A stretch of DNA of 64,000 nucleotides. Source: Acinetobacter apis (GTDB taxonomy: Bacteria; Pseudomonadota; Gammaproteobacteria; Pseudomonadales; Moraxellaceae). The notes below the pieces were generated by a model. That model did not search any database, had not been told where the DNA came from, and was given only the letters and a program-made list of their open reading frames with translations. The stretch is taken from NCBI RefSeq assembly GCF_900197575.1, contig NZ_FZLN01000004.1, positions 92,574 through 156,573 of the forward strand. The letters run 5' to 3'. Below, one piece after another: positions 28,275-37,986 of the stretch. How positions within the stretch are numbered: the stretch's first letter is position 1; each line of letters begins with the position of its first letter. The translations under genes and the position numbers were made by a program.

Positions 28275-29477
28275 ATGACTCAGCAACTCAAAGCCCTCTG
28301 CCTATGGATCAGCTTAATGGGTTGCTCAAGTTATTCGCTTGCTGCTGAGCCCGTGCTTGCGCAGCAAGCTGCTGCAACAGATGAAGACAATACAGATAAC
28401 CTATTGTTAACACAAGAAATACCTGTAGAGTCGATTCAGCGTTTTGTGCAAATTTATGCGCTAGTTAAAGAAAATTATGTCGATGAAAAACCAGATGATC
28501 AGCTCTTTGAGCAAGCAATTCGTGGCTTGGTCGGCGGATTAGACAAGTATTCACGATATTTATCTGCAGAAGATTATAAGCAATTATTACAATATACCGA
28601 AGGCGATTTAGCATCAGTCGATTTTGATTTGCAATACGATAAATCACGTCATCAATGGTATATCCAAGGTTTACGTGGTTCGGCAGATTCTTTGAAATTG
28701 GGCTTAGCCAATGGCATGTTGGTCTATAAGCTAGATAATCAAGAGTTAAAAGGGCTTAATCCAGAACAGGTCCGTAATATTTTATATGGCTCTGTAGGTA
28801 CTGTGCTTAATGTGCAAACATCACCATCAAGCCCCGCAATTACTGTAGTTCGAAACAAAAAAATTGAAATAGAAATTAGCCAAACTTTATTAAAAAATCA
28901 GGTTCTAGTGATTAAAGTACCTGTGTTTCAACAAGAAACAGCCAATGAAATTAAAAATATCTTAGAAGAATATGCACGAAACAAGCAAAAAATTAATGTG
29001 GTGTTGTTTGATTTGCGAAATAACCCTGGCGGTTTGCTTTCAGCAGCAGTCGAAACAGCAGATTTGTTTTTAAATAATGGTGTTATTGTCAGTACCAAAA
29101 GCCGTTCAGAAGGCAGTCAAACCTTTCAAGCTTTACCCAATAAAGAGTTTAAAGATTTAAAATTAGGTATTTTGATTAATCATCGTTCTGCATCTGCAGC
29201 GGAAGTCTTTACAGCTGCTTTAAAAGACCATTCACGGGCTTGGGTGATGGGTGAAAAAAGCTATGGCAAAGGTGTAGTGCAAAAATTATTTCCTTTGCCC
29301 AATGGCGCAGCCATTCAAATGACGGTTTCACATTATTTTACCCCCAATGGCAGCATGATTGATGGTATTGGTATTGAGCCGAATGAAAAAATACCATTGG
29401 CTGCCGATGTGAAAGACAGCCAATATATTGATAATGTGACCGAAAGTTTACTTAAACACCAAACGCCAAACGAATAG
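28275..29477 (+). CDS. ctpA: S41-family C-terminal processing protease
   Basis: A 400-residue periplasmic protease. An N-terminal signal (ending in SLMGC, a possible lipobox, or after SLAA) is followed by a CTP N-terminal domain, a PDZ domain (about 95-180) and the catalytic core. The nucleophile Ser is in NHRSASAAEVF and the general-base Lys in GEKSYGKGVVQ. Such proteases trim or destroy envelope proteins from their C-termini. The gpmI-ctpA pairing is common in gammaproteobacteria. Confidence 0.9.
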   Translation: MTQQLKALCLWISLMGCSSYSLAAEPVLAQQAAATDEDNTDNLLLTQEIPVESIQRFVQIYALVKENYVDEKPDDQLFEQAIRGLVGGLDKYSRYLSAEDYKQLLQYTEGDLASVDFDLQYDKSRHQWYIQGLRGSADSLKLGLANGMLVYKLDNQELKGLNPEQVRNILYGSVGTVLNVQTSPSSPAITVVRNKKIEIEISQTLLKNQVLVIKVPVFQQETANEIKNILEEYARNKQKINVVLFDLRNNPGGLLSAAVETADLFLNNGVIVSTKSRSEGSQTFQALPNKEFKDLKLGILINHRSASAAEVFTAALKDHSRAWVMGEKSYGKGVVQKLFPLPNGAAIQMTVSHYFTPNGSMIDGIGIEPNEKIPLAADVKDSQYIDNVTESLLKHQTPNE

Positions 29478-29520
29478 TGTTTAAATAATTGATATTCATT
29501 TATTTTTGAGGTTTTTAAGT

Positions 29521-30723
29521 TTATGCATTGGTTTTAGGGAGGAAAAAGGTTGCTAATCCAAGTAACGGGATAAATGAGCACACTTTAAATACCCATTCAA
29601 TCCCATATTGGTCTGCAAACATACCTATTCCAGCTGCTGCGATCCCACTTATTCCGAACATAAAACCAAACATGACTCCTGCAACCATGCCTACGCGTCC
29701 AGGAACTGCTTCTTGTGCATAAACCACCATTGCTGAAAAAGCAGAAGACAGAATAAGTCCTGCAACCATTGCAAAAATAACCGTCCAAAATAAATTTGCA
29801 TAAGGTAATAAGATCGCAAATGGGATCATGCCTAAAAACGAGATCCAAATTACAGCTTTACGTCCAACTTTATCCCCAATGGGTCCACCAGCAAAAGTTC
29901 CAACTGCACTGGCTGCTAAAAATGCAAACAAATACAGTTGTGCATGCTGTAAGGAGATATGAAATTTATCTATCAAATAAAAAGTATAATAATTACTTAG
30001 ACTTGCAATATATGTGAACTTTGCAAACATCAACAATGACATAATCGCCAAAGCACGTATGAATATGTTCCCTTGTAGTTTATAAGGCGTAGCTACTGCG
30101 CGGGTTAACATTTTCTGTGTATATTGAACAGTCCACTGACTCACTTTAAATAAGATAAATATTGCAAGAATTACAAACCCTATAAACCAAGCAGTTGCGA
30201 TTTGTCCATTCGGCACAATAATGATAGCAGCTAACAATGGACCGATGGCAGAGCCTGAATTGCCACCTACTTGAAATGCTGATTGTGCTGTACCAAATCG
30301 GCCACCTGATGCCAATCGTGCGACACGAGATGCTTCTGGATGAAAAGCTGATGAGCCTATGCCAATAAAAATAGCTGAGATTAATACAACGACAAAACTT
30401 GGCGCAATTGCCAATAATCCAATTCCAATCAAGGTAATCACCATTCCTATTGGTAATAAATAGGGTTTAGGATTTTTATCTGTATACAGGCCGATCCATG
30501 GCTGTAGTAATGAGGCTGTAATTTGATAAACAAGCGTGATTAGCCCCACTTGTGTAAAACTCAGCGAAAAATTTTCTTTTAATAATGGATAGATTGCAGG
30601 CAGTATCGCTTGAATTAAATCATTGAGAAAATGTGCAGATGCAATCGCACAAATGATGGAAACAACCATTTTTTGTTTTTGTGTATTTTCTATCTTCAAA
30701 GCCTTTTGAGCAGATCCTTGCAT
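29521..30723 (-). CDS. Fosmidomycin-resistance-like MFS exporter
   Basis: A 400-residue major facilitator with twelve hydrophobic segments. SAHFLNDLIQAILPAIYPLLK at the start and GIGSSAFHPEASRVARLASGG in the middle are the marks of the Fsr subfamily. Related pumps export fosmidomycin and other small molecules; the true substrate here is unknown. It is divergent from an AraC-type regulator at 30836, which likely controls it. Confidence 0.85.
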   Translation of the reverse strand: MQGSAQKALKIENTQKQKMVVSIICAIASAHFLNDLIQAILPAIYPLLKENFSLSFTQVGLITLVYQITASLLQPWIGLYTDKNPKPYLLPIGMVITLIGIGLLAIAPSFVVVLISAIFIGIGSSAFHPEASRVARLASGGRFGTAQSAFQVGGNSGSAIGPLLAAIIIVPNGQIATAWFIGFVILAIFILFKVSQWTVQYTQKMLTRAVATPYKLQGNIFIRALAIMSLLMFAKFTYIASLSNYYTFYLIDKFHISLQHAQLYLFAFLAASAVGTFAGGPIGDKVGRKAVIWISFLGMIPFAILLPYANLFWTVIFAMVAGLILSSAFSAMVVYAQEAVPGRVGMVAGVMFGFMFGISGIAAAGIGMFADQYGIEWVFKVCSFIPLLGLATFFLPKTNA

Positions 30724-30835
30724 TACATATCATTCCCTTGGTTGATGAATATGGTATTTTAATTTGTCATCTGTATGCTTAAGTTCCAATAATCATCGCA
30801 TAAGTGACATTTTAAATGTTTAATTTGAGGCCTTT

Positions 30836-31603
30836 GTGAGTCAATCTATTATATCTTCCGAAAAGCTTATGGTTGGACTCGGTTCTCAATATGCTTATCA
30901 GAGTGTTATTGCACCACATACACACAATCAAGCACAACTCTTGTATGCTTCTGAAGGTATTATCCGCGTTTATACTCCAGATAATGTTTGGGTGATTCCT
31001 CCTCAGTACGCTTTATGGATTCCTGCAAATATTGAACATCGCGTAGTCTCTCTAAGCAATGTTTGTTTAAGTACCGTTTTAGTTGAGAAAAAAGCTGCCA
31101 ATTTACTCGGTCAAACATGTTTTATTGTTCGGGTCAGTCACTTGTTACGTGAGTTAATTTTACGTCTTAACCAGCCAAACCGTTTAGACTTAAACAAAAA
31201 CGAGCAAGATGAAGCCATTGAAAAATCTTTACAAATCCTAATTTTCGATGAAATTAAACACGCTTTCACCGTTCCCATGACCATTCCTTGGCCAAAAGAT
31301 GCGCGTTTAATTCGAATTTGTGAAGAGCTGATGCAACATCCCAACACCTATAAAAACTTAACCTTTTGGGCAGATCAGATTGGTACAAGTAGTCGAACAT
31401 TAATTCGCTTATTTCAAAAAGAAACAGGACTAAATTATCGTGCTTGGATTCAGCAAATGCATATTGCGCTTGCTTTAGGAAAATTATCACGTGGTGAATC
31501 TATTTCACAAATTGCATCATCTTTGGGCTATTGTAGTAGCAGTGCTTTTAGTGCCATGTTTAAAAAACACTTGAATGAATCTCCTCAGTATTTCAGGAAA
31601 TAA
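30836..31603 (+). CDS. AraC-family transcriptional regulator
   Basis: A 255-residue regulator starting at GTG 30836. It has an N-terminal cupin sensor (HTHNQAQLLYASEGIIRVYTP … WIPANIEHRV) and a C-terminal pair of helix-turn-helices (about 160-255) with the typical TSSRTLIRLFQKETGLNYRAW and IASSLGYCSSSAFSAMFKKHL. It faces the Fsr-like exporter across 112 bp, the usual arrangement for a local activator. The ligand is unknown. Confidence 0.88.
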   Translation: MSQSIISSEKLMVGLGSQYAYQSVIAPHTHNQAQLLYASEGIIRVYTPDNVWVIPPQYALWIPANIEHRVVSLSNVCLSTVLVEKKAANLLGQTCFIVRVSHLLRELILRLNQPNRLDLNKNEQDEAIEKSLQILIFDEIKHAFTVPMTIPWPKDARLIRICEELMQHPNTYKNLTFWADQIGTSSRTLIRLFQKETGLNYRAWIQQMHIALALGKLSRGESISQIASSLGYCSSSAFSAMFKKHLNESPQYFRK

Positions 31604-31732
31604 GCAGGACGGTTGGTATTTGATATTAAAAATTGAGAAAAATAAAATTTATTAATCCAATTAAACGCAAACCATCAACACATGAATTGCGGTGTGTTTG
31701 AAATACTTTAGGGAAGTGATCATTTATGGCAA

Positions 31733-31782
31733 CAAGCTAAAGTTTAACTGCAAAAACAGACACTTTAGCTTGTATTTTTATT
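31733..31782 (+). terminator. Terminator after the AraC-type gene
   Basis: An 11-bp perfect stem (CAAGCTAAAGT at 31733-31743, ACTTTAGCTTG at 31762-31772) with an 18-base loop, followed by tatttttattt. It sits about 130 bases after the AraC-type stop and just before the end of pilR on the other strand. Confidence 0.6.
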
Positions 31783-31811
31783 TGCATTACATCGGTTAAT
31801 GCAAGCTGTTA

Positions 31812-33236
31812 TTAGTATTCTTTCGCATCGTCTAAGCCAAACTTTTTTAAACGATAACGTAGGGAACGAAAGGACATATTAAGTTTTTTTGCAGCCTGCG
31901 TGCGATTCCAATAGGTTTGGTTAAGCGTGTCAATTAAAATGCTTTTTTCAATCGATTCAAGGTAGGCTTCAAGCCCGTCTTCAAGCAGATTGGCTTGTGG
32001 CACATCAATTGGTGCAGAAACAGCCTTGTAGGATACTTGCTGTGGCTCAGGCGAGCTCTGTGGCGCTGCGATCACTTTGGTTTGAATAGGAAGGTGGATT
32101 AAATCAATTGCGACCCCATCACATAACGTAATCGCTTTTTCTAACACATTCCTTAACTCACGAATATTGCCATGATATGGCTGCTGATTTAGCCATGCTT
32201 TGGCATCAGTGGTGAGCTCTTTTTTTGTTTCTTGCCATTCTTGGCAAATTTCAGCTATAAAATGTTCCGCCAATAACATGATGTCTTCACCACGTTCACG
32301 CAGTGGAGGTAAATAAATGTCCATGACATGTAAACGGAAGAATAAATCTTGTCTAAAACGACCTTGATGTACCAATTGTTCTAAATTTTGATGGGTGGCA
32401 CTGATAATGCGAAAGTCTACAGGAATTTCTGTATCTGTTCCTAAAGGACGTATTTTCTTTTCTTGAACAGCACGTAAAAGTTTGACTTGCATATTCAACG
32501 GCAGTTCAGCAATTTCATCTAAAAATAGTGTGCCGCCATCTGCCGCTAAAATTAAACCAACTTTATTTTGATGTGCGCCTGTAAAACTGCCTTTGGCATA
32601 ACCAAAAAACTCGCTTTCCATCAATTCACTTGGAATAGCACCACAGTTAATTGCAACAAAAGGGCTGTCTTTGCGCGGGCTATGTTGATGAATAAGGCGA
32701 GCTGCAACTTCTTTTCCTGTGCCTGACTCACCTGTAATAAACACAGGGGCTTGTGTTTGCGCCATTTTTTTTAAATCAGAACGCAGTTTTTGAATGACAG
32801 GGGACGTACCAATTAATGTTTGGCTCGCATCAAATGAATCGTTTTGACCATCCGTTTGTAAGTTTTGGTATTGAATGACTTTATTGAGTAATTTTTTGAG
32901 TGCATCGGTATCAATCGGTTTATTGATAAAATCAAAAGCGCCTGCTTTTAAGGCATCAATAGCAAGATCCATGTTGCCATGAGCTGTTAGTACAGCAATG
33001 GGTAAATGATCATAATTTTGGACCACATGATGTACCAACTCAAGACCACTGCCATCAGGCAAGTGAATATCGGTAATACATGCATCATAACTTTGTTTTT
33101 TTAACTTGAGTTTTGCTTGGCTAATGGTGTGCGCCACTTCAGAACGTATGCCTAAGCGTTTTAAACTCATTTGAATCAGCATACATAAATCGACTTCATC
33201 GTCAATAAGAAGGACGATGGGTAAGTTGTTTTTCAT
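31812..33236 (-). CDS. pilR: PilR, sigma-54-dependent response regulator
   Basis: A 474-residue NtrC-type activator: a receiver with phospho-acceptor Asp56 (ITDIHLPDG), an AAA+ domain with Walker A GESGTGKE and the sigma-54 loop GSFTGA (Ser in place of Ala, as in other PilR proteins), and a Fis-type helix-turn-helix at the C-terminus (NRTQAAKKLNMSFRSLRYRLKK). PilR with RpoN turns on pilA for type IV pili. It lies 15 bases after pilS. Confidence 0.92.
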   Translation of the reverse strand: MKNNLPIVLLIDDEVDLCMLIQMSLKRLGIRSEVAHTISQAKLKLKKQSYDACITDIHLPDGSGLELVHHVVQNYDHLPIAVLTAHGNMDLAIDALKAGAFDFINKPIDTDALKKLLNKVIQYQNLQTDGQNDSFDASQTLIGTSPVIQKLRSDLKKMAQTQAPVFITGESGTGKEVAARLIHQHSPRKDSPFVAINCGAIPSELMESEFFGYAKGSFTGAHQNKVGLILAADGGTLFLDEIAELPLNMQVKLLRAVQEKKIRPLGTDTEIPVDFRIISATHQNLEQLVHQGRFRQDLFFRLHVMDIYLPPLRERGEDIMLLAEHFIAEICQEWQETKKELTTDAKAWLNQQPYHGNIRELRNVLEKAITLCDGVAIDLIHLPIQTKVIAAPQSSPEPQQVSYKAVSAPIDVPQANLLEDGLEAYLESIEKSILIDTLNQTYWNRTQAAKKLNMSFRSLRYRLKKFGLDDAKEY

Positions 33237-33251
33237 AATGCCCCACTGTAT

Positions 33252-34823
33252 TTAAATATTTATCTCTGCAAGCGGACATTCAATGCGAAAGCAGGTGGTG
33301 TTATCCTGTCTGCTATAACTCAATGTTGCTTGGTTGGCTTCACACAAACTGCGAGATAAATAAAGCCCTAGGCCAGTACCCTTAGGCTCGGTTGTAAAAA
33401 AAGGATCAAATAAACTTGCTGCATGTAACGCAGAAATTCCGACCCCAAAATCAAGTACATCAATCATAGCACTATTATGCTTGATAGATGCTTGAAGTTT
33501 AATATAACGATGATTTTTTGCATTATGACGAATGGCATTACGCAGTAAATTAATAAGAATTTGCCGTAAATGCAATTCATCAAAGTAAATGGCAATCTCA
33601 GTGTCTAAATCTAACAAAATCTGATCTTGAATGTCAGATAAATCTTCTTTTAACAATGTGTTAATAAAAGTTTTTAAATGAATATGGGTAGGCTCAGGTG
33701 CTGTGTGACGAGCCATATCTAACGTAGATTGAATGATTTTATTGATGCGTTGACTTTGTTTTTCAATCATTTGTTGCAACATTTGTTGCTGTTCATAATC
33801 TGAACCTAACGTGAGTTCGTTGGCTTGTACAATACTTGATAGCGGATTACGAATTTCATGTGCAATACTGGCAGACAGTTGTCCTAAAGCGGCAAGTTTA
33901 AGTTGTTGAACATGCTGATTTAATCGCTTTGCATCTTGCATAATAAGCAAAGTCAATTGTTGACGTGGTACTGTCAGTTTTTGCACGCGAATGTCAATAT
34001 TGACTTGGCCTTCGGGAATCTGTTGTTCAAACAGAAAACGTTCACCTTCAAAAAAGTTTTTTTGTTGTAATTTAAAATTTAAAGATTCATGAATTAAAGA
34101 CAGTGGCTGTCGTTGGGTAAGCACTGTGGTTGGAATGTTCAGTAAAGACTGTGCTGCAGGGTTAATTAAAATAATCGATCGATTTTCATTTAAAATTAAA
34201 TACCCCATGTCAGTTTGTTCTAAAATATAACGGTTTAAGTCTTGCAGTTGAGTCAGTTCAAGAGACTGATATTTATTAACTTGTTGTAAGACTTGGAAGT
34301 GTTTCACTACAAATTGCGAGATGCTATACACTGCAAGAAAAATCGCCGTTAAAATCATGCTGTTGGTTAAGTTGTCGAGTGTTGCAAACCTAAACCATGA
34401 GCCAACAAAAGGAGCATAGGTGACTGAAATAATAGCAATTAATGTAATGGTGAGTGCTGTTTTTTTGCGTATTAGCAAGTTGCTAATAAAGATACTTGTG
34501 ACAAACAACAAGCTAATATGCAAGTTGGTGCTGCCAACAATAAAACTGATTAAACTAAAAGCTAAAATATCTATACTAATGAAAGAGATAATAATATAGC
34601 GCAGAGTTCTTGGACGCAGAATCAAAGCAATAAGCTGAAAAATATTAATGAGGGTATAGAAAAATACCACCAACAAATAAAAATCAAGGTAACGTGTTTC
34701 TGCCTGACTCAGCGTTAAAAAAAAGATTGCAAGTAAGGCACAAGCAATCAGTAAACGATAAATTCCATACCAAACGCCTAGCCGATAAAATCTTTTAAAA
34801 GCGTTTGATATTGTAATTTGCAT
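33252..34823 (-). CDS. pilS: PilS, sensor histidine kinase for type IV pili
   Basis: A 523-residue kinase with six N-terminal membrane segments (to about residue 175), a PAS-like domain (about 196-300), the phospho-accepting His322 in SIAHEIRNPLSS, and a C-terminal ATPase domain (N-box LLRNAIRHNAKNH, GTGLGLYLSRSL). PilS senses pilin in the membrane and controls PilR. It is the middle gene of gacA-like, pilS, pilR on the minus strand. Confidence 0.92.
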   Translation of the reverse strand: MQITISNAFKRFYRLGVWYGIYRLLIACALLAIFFLTLSQAETRYLDFYLLVVFFYTLINIFQLIALILRPRTLRYIIISFISIDILAFSLISFIVGSTNLHISLLFVTSIFISNLLIRKKTALTITLIAIISVTYAPFVGSWFRFATLDNLTNSMILTAIFLAVYSISQFVVKHFQVLQQVNKYQSLELTQLQDLNRYILEQTDMGYLILNENRSIILINPAAQSLLNIPTTVLTQRQPLSLIHESLNFKLQQKNFFEGERFLFEQQIPEGQVNIDIRVQKLTVPRQQLTLLIMQDAKRLNQHVQQLKLAALGQLSASIAHEIRNPLSSIVQANELTLGSDYEQQQMLQQMIEKQSQRINKIIQSTLDMARHTAPEPTHIHLKTFINTLLKEDLSDIQDQILLDLDTEIAIYFDELHLRQILINLLRNAIRHNAKNHRYIKLQASIKHNSAMIDVLDFGVGISALHAASLFDPFFTTEPKGTGLGLYLSRSLCEANQATLSYSRQDNTTCFRIECPLAEINI

Positions 34824-34825
34824 AA

Positions 34826-35461
34826 TTAAGGCTGAATAAGATTGTAGCGAATTGCAAGATGAGTCAATTTTACATCACTATCAATATTTAGTTTTTCAAA
34901 AATACGATAGCGGTAAGTGTTGACGGTTTTCACACTCACAAACAACTTATCTGCAATGGATTGTGCGTTATGACAATTCACCACCATCATTGCAACTTGT
35001 ATTTCACGCTCTGACAGTTGGTCAAACGGTGACATTTGTGTGTCGGATAAATACGAGCTTGCCAATTGTTCTGCAATATCAGCACTAAAATATTTACCAC
35101 CTTGAATCACTTTTTTAATGGCACGCACCATTTCAGTAATTGGCGCACCTTTTGTAATATAACCTTTAGCGCCGGCTTTGAGTACTAAAGATGGGTAAGG
35201 TTCTTCTGCTAGCCCACTCACAGCAATCACACGTGTTTCAGGAATGCTCTGTACAAGGCGTCTTGTTGTTTCAATACCACCAATCCCTGGCATGTTTACA
35301 TCAAGTAAAATAATATTCGGGTGATGCTCTCGAGCAAGCGTAAGCGCCTCTTCACCAGATTCAGCTTGACCAATCACGTTTATATCGACTTGATCTGCAA
35401 GCATACGACAAATCCCTGTACGAACAAGCTCATGATCATCTACAACTAGAACTGAAATCAC
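34826..35461 (-). CDS. gacA: GacA/UvrY-type LuxR-family response regulator
   Basis: A 211-residue regulator with a receiver (Asp8, Asp9, phospho-acceptor Asp54 in LLDVNMPG) and a LuxR/NarL helix-turn-helix (LSEREIQVAMMVVN … SVKTVNTYRYRIFEKL). I place the start at GTG 35461 because gaggt precedes it at proper spacing and it gives the GacA/UvrY N-terminus MISVLVVDDHELVR; a longer frame to 35503 adds 14 residues without support. GacA with GacS controls virulence, motility and phenylacetate genes in Acinetobacter. Confidence 0.88.
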   Translation of the reverse strand: MISVLVVDDHELVRTGICRMLADQVDINVIGQAESGEEALTLAREHHPNIILLDVNMPGIGGIETTRRLVQSIPETRVIAVSGLAEEPYPSLVLKAGAKGYITKGAPITEMVRAIKKVIQGGKYFSADIAEQLASSYLSDTQMSPFDQLSEREIQVAMMVVNCHNAQSIADKLFVSVKTVNTYRYRIFEKLNIDSDVKLTHLAIRYNLIQP

Positions 35462-35662
35462 GGTTTTTACCTCATGGGTTAACTTTTTTGTTACTAAAAG
35501 CAAATAAAAGCAAATTAAACTTGCAATAGAACTATAAAATTCGCAATGCTATCCTAAAATGCAACTTAAAAGTTGTGGATTGTTACCTAACTTACATCAA
35601 ATGTCATTTGATCCCAATGTAAGTCATCTTGGTATAAATAAGCAAATGTATCTTATCGCACT

Positions 35663-36706
35663 TTGAGTCGAGTTGAGTCTGTGAAAACTTTTAAAAAAAC
35701 GTTTAAATACATGCTAGGCATGTCTCTTTTAATGGGTCTGAGTGTTTCAAGCTTTGCAGACCTGACTTTAAATAGTAACCCTGTTACTTCACAAAAAAGA
35801 CCAATTAGTTGGTCAACCAACGAAGCAAAAGAATTATTATTGTCTGAAGATGCAGAAGGCATTGATTTAACCCCTCAAGGCAGTACGACATCTTCAACCA
35901 CATTACGACTTGGGCGCGCACCTACTGCTGTTTCAGATACACGCTATTCTAATAACCTTGGACCATCTGTTCAAGCAGGTTCTGCTTTAGTGATGGATGC
36001 AAAAACTGGCGAAGTCTTATTCAGTAAGAATAGCAATTTTTCGCGTCCAATGGCATCTATTACCAAGCTAATGACTGCAATTATTACAGCAGATGCACAT
36101 TTAAATATGTCAGAAGAGATTACGCTTGATCCGATTGACTTTGTCGGTCCAAAACAAGCGAGTACCCGTTTACGTGCAGGGGATACCATGAACCGTGCCG
36201 AAGTACTGTTAATGGCACTCATGAAATCAGAGAACCCTGCAGCAGCTGCTTTAGCGCGTACATATCCAGGCGGTAAACCTGCGTTTATTGCTGCCATGAA
36301 TGCAAAATCGCACCAATTGGGTATGACATCAACACGTTATTATGAATCGACAGGTTTAGATGCACGTAATGTCTCTTCAGCACGTGATTTAGCAATTTTA
36401 GTGACGGAAGCATATAAATATGGCGTGATTCGTCAGTTTTCATCTACACCACATTATGACTTTAACCTTGGCTATCGTATGTTAAATGCGAGTAATACCA
36501 ATGCATTGGTACGTAATGGCGAGTGGAATATTAATTTGTCTAAAACAGGCTATATTAATGAAGCAGGTCGTTGTGTTGTGATGCATACAACGGTGAATTC
36601 ACGTCCTGCTGTGGTGGTTTTAATGGGAGAACCATCAACACAAGCACGTAATGCTGATGCAACAGATTTATTGACTTGGCTAAGCGGTTTACCACAAGAC
36701 ATTTAA
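35663..36706 (+). CDS. pbpG: D-alanyl-D-alanine endopeptidase (PBP7/8 family)
   Basis: A penicillin-binding S11 peptidase, up to 347 residues. The serine motif S132ITK135 (MASITKLMTAI), Ser189-Glu-Asn191 and K294TG296 (LSKTGYINEAG) are all present. The N-terminal hydrophobic segment ending in SVSSFA is a signal peptide. It cuts peptide crosslinks in the cell wall. The frame opens at TTG 35663; a GTG at 35681 (MKTFKKTFKYML) is an equally good start and gives a more typical signal peptide. Confidence 0.9.
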   Translation: MSRVESVKTFKKTFKYMLGMSLLMGLSVSSFADLTLNSNPVTSQKRPISWSTNEAKELLLSEDAEGIDLTPQGSTTSSTTLRLGRAPTAVSDTRYSNNLGPSVQAGSALVMDAKTGEVLFSKNSNFSRPMASITKLMTAIITADAHLNMSEEITLDPIDFVGPKQASTRLRAGDTMNRAEVLLMALMKSENPAAAALARTYPGGKPAFIAAMNAKSHQLGMTSTRYYESTGLDARNVSSARDLAILVTEAYKYGVIRQFSSTPHYDFNLGYRMLNASNTNALVRNGEWNINLSKTGYINEAGRCVVMHTTVNSRPAVVVLMGEPSTQARNADATDLLTWLSGLPQDI

Positions 36707-36736
36707 GCTAAAAAGACGTTAACATACATTTGCAAC

Positions 36737-36773
36737 GCATAAAAAAAGCCCTGTTTCAGGGCTTTTTTTATGC
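36737..36773. terminator. Bidirectional terminator between pbpG and thrC
   Basis: Stem AGCCCTG / CAGGGCT with loop TTT, flanked by seven A on the left and seven T on the right, inside a larger palindrome gcataaaaaa…ttttttatgc. It can stop both pbpG (plus) and thrC (minus). Confidence 0.9.
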
Positions 36774-36782
36774 GTGGTTCAA

Positions 36783-37925
36783 TTAATCCATATTGGATAA
36801 AATTGAGTGTTTCACATCGTTCATGGTGGCATCAATCGTCAGCATGACAGCATCAGCACATTGTTGAATCGCTGTATCTGGATCTTTTAAGCCATTGCCA
36901 GTGACGGTACATACAATGACTGAACCTTCAGCAATTTTACCTGCTTTGATGTCACGAATTGCACCGCCAAGTGATGCTGCAGAAGCAGGCTCAACAAATA
37001 CGCCTTCATACATTGCAAGCATACGCTGAGCATCTAAGATTTCACTGTCATGTAGCTCATCAAACCAACCATTTGAATCACGTACCACAGCTTTTGCATG
37101 GTCCCAACTTTGTGGGTGACCGATACGAATGGCTGTTGCCACAGTTTCAGGCTTCGCAACTGGCGCACCTCTTAAAAACGGCGCTGCGCCAGATGCTTGG
37201 TAACCGACCATTTTTGGACGACCATCAGGTGATGGACCTGTAAAACGGTCTGTTGCCGCATCATAAACAACTTGTTGAAATTCATCCGCAGGTTGGTTTG
37301 CAACTGCTTCAGTGTAGCCCATCCAATGCGCTGTAATATTGCCTGCATTCCCAACAGGTAAACAGTGATAATCTGGCGCACGACCAAGTGCTTCAACAAT
37401 TTCATATGCAATGGTCTTTTGACCTTGTAAACGATATGGATTAATCGAGTTTACAATGGTCACAGGTGCTTCACTTGCAATGTTCTTCACCAAGCGCATG
37501 CCATCATCAAAATTACCACGGATTTGCATAGTGATTGCACCATACATCATTGCTTGAGCAAGTTTGCCCATTGCAATTTTTCCTTCAGGAATTAATACAA
37601 ATGCTTTAATGCCAGCACGTGCTGCATAGGCTGCTGCTGCCGCTGATGTATTGCCTGTAGATGCACAAATAATTGCTTTTGAACCTTCTTCAACTGCTTT
37701 TGTTACAGCCATGGTCATACCACGGTCTTTAAATGAGCCTGTTGGGTTTAAGCCTTCATATTTGACATAAATTTCGACATCTTTACCAATAATACGCGGA
37801 ATATTCTCAAGCTTAATCAGTGGCGTATTACCTTCGCCTAAAGAAATTGCACGAGTAGATGCAGATACAGGTAAACGATCACGATAACGATCTACAAGAC
37901 CAGTGTAGCGGTTGGCATTAGACAT
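36783..37925 (-). CDS. thrC: Threonine synthase
   Basis: A 380-residue PLP enzyme. The cofactor Lys66 is in NPTGSFKDRGM, and the phosphate-binding Gly-rich loop is PVGNAGNITAH. It turns O-phosphohomoserine into threonine. The start at ATG 37925 (MSNANRYTG) has tggaac as its ribosome site; the upstream TTG at 37937 overlaps that site. It follows hom on the same strand. Confidence 0.95.
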   Translation of the reverse strand: MSNANRYTGLVDRYRDRLPVSASTRAISLGEGNTPLIKLENIPRIIGKDVEIYVKYEGLNPTGSFKDRGMTMAVTKAVEEGSKAIICASTGNTSAAAAAYAARAGIKAFVLIPEGKIAMGKLAQAMMYGAITMQIRGNFDDGMRLVKNIASEAPVTIVNSINPYRLQGQKTIAYEIVEALGRAPDYHCLPVGNAGNITAHWMGYTEAVANQPADEFQQVVYDAATDRFTGPSPDGRPKMVGYQASGAAPFLRGAPVAKPETVATAIRIGHPQSWDHAKAVVRDSNGWFDELHDSEILDAQRMLAMYEGVFVEPASAASLGGAIRDIKAGKIAEGSVIVCTVTGNGLKDPDTAIQQCADAVMLTIDATMNDVKHSILSNMD

Positions 37926-37986
37926 GATATGTTCCAATAGATTGTATTAAAACTGGCGAGGAGAGGGCTCCTCGCTGATAAACTGA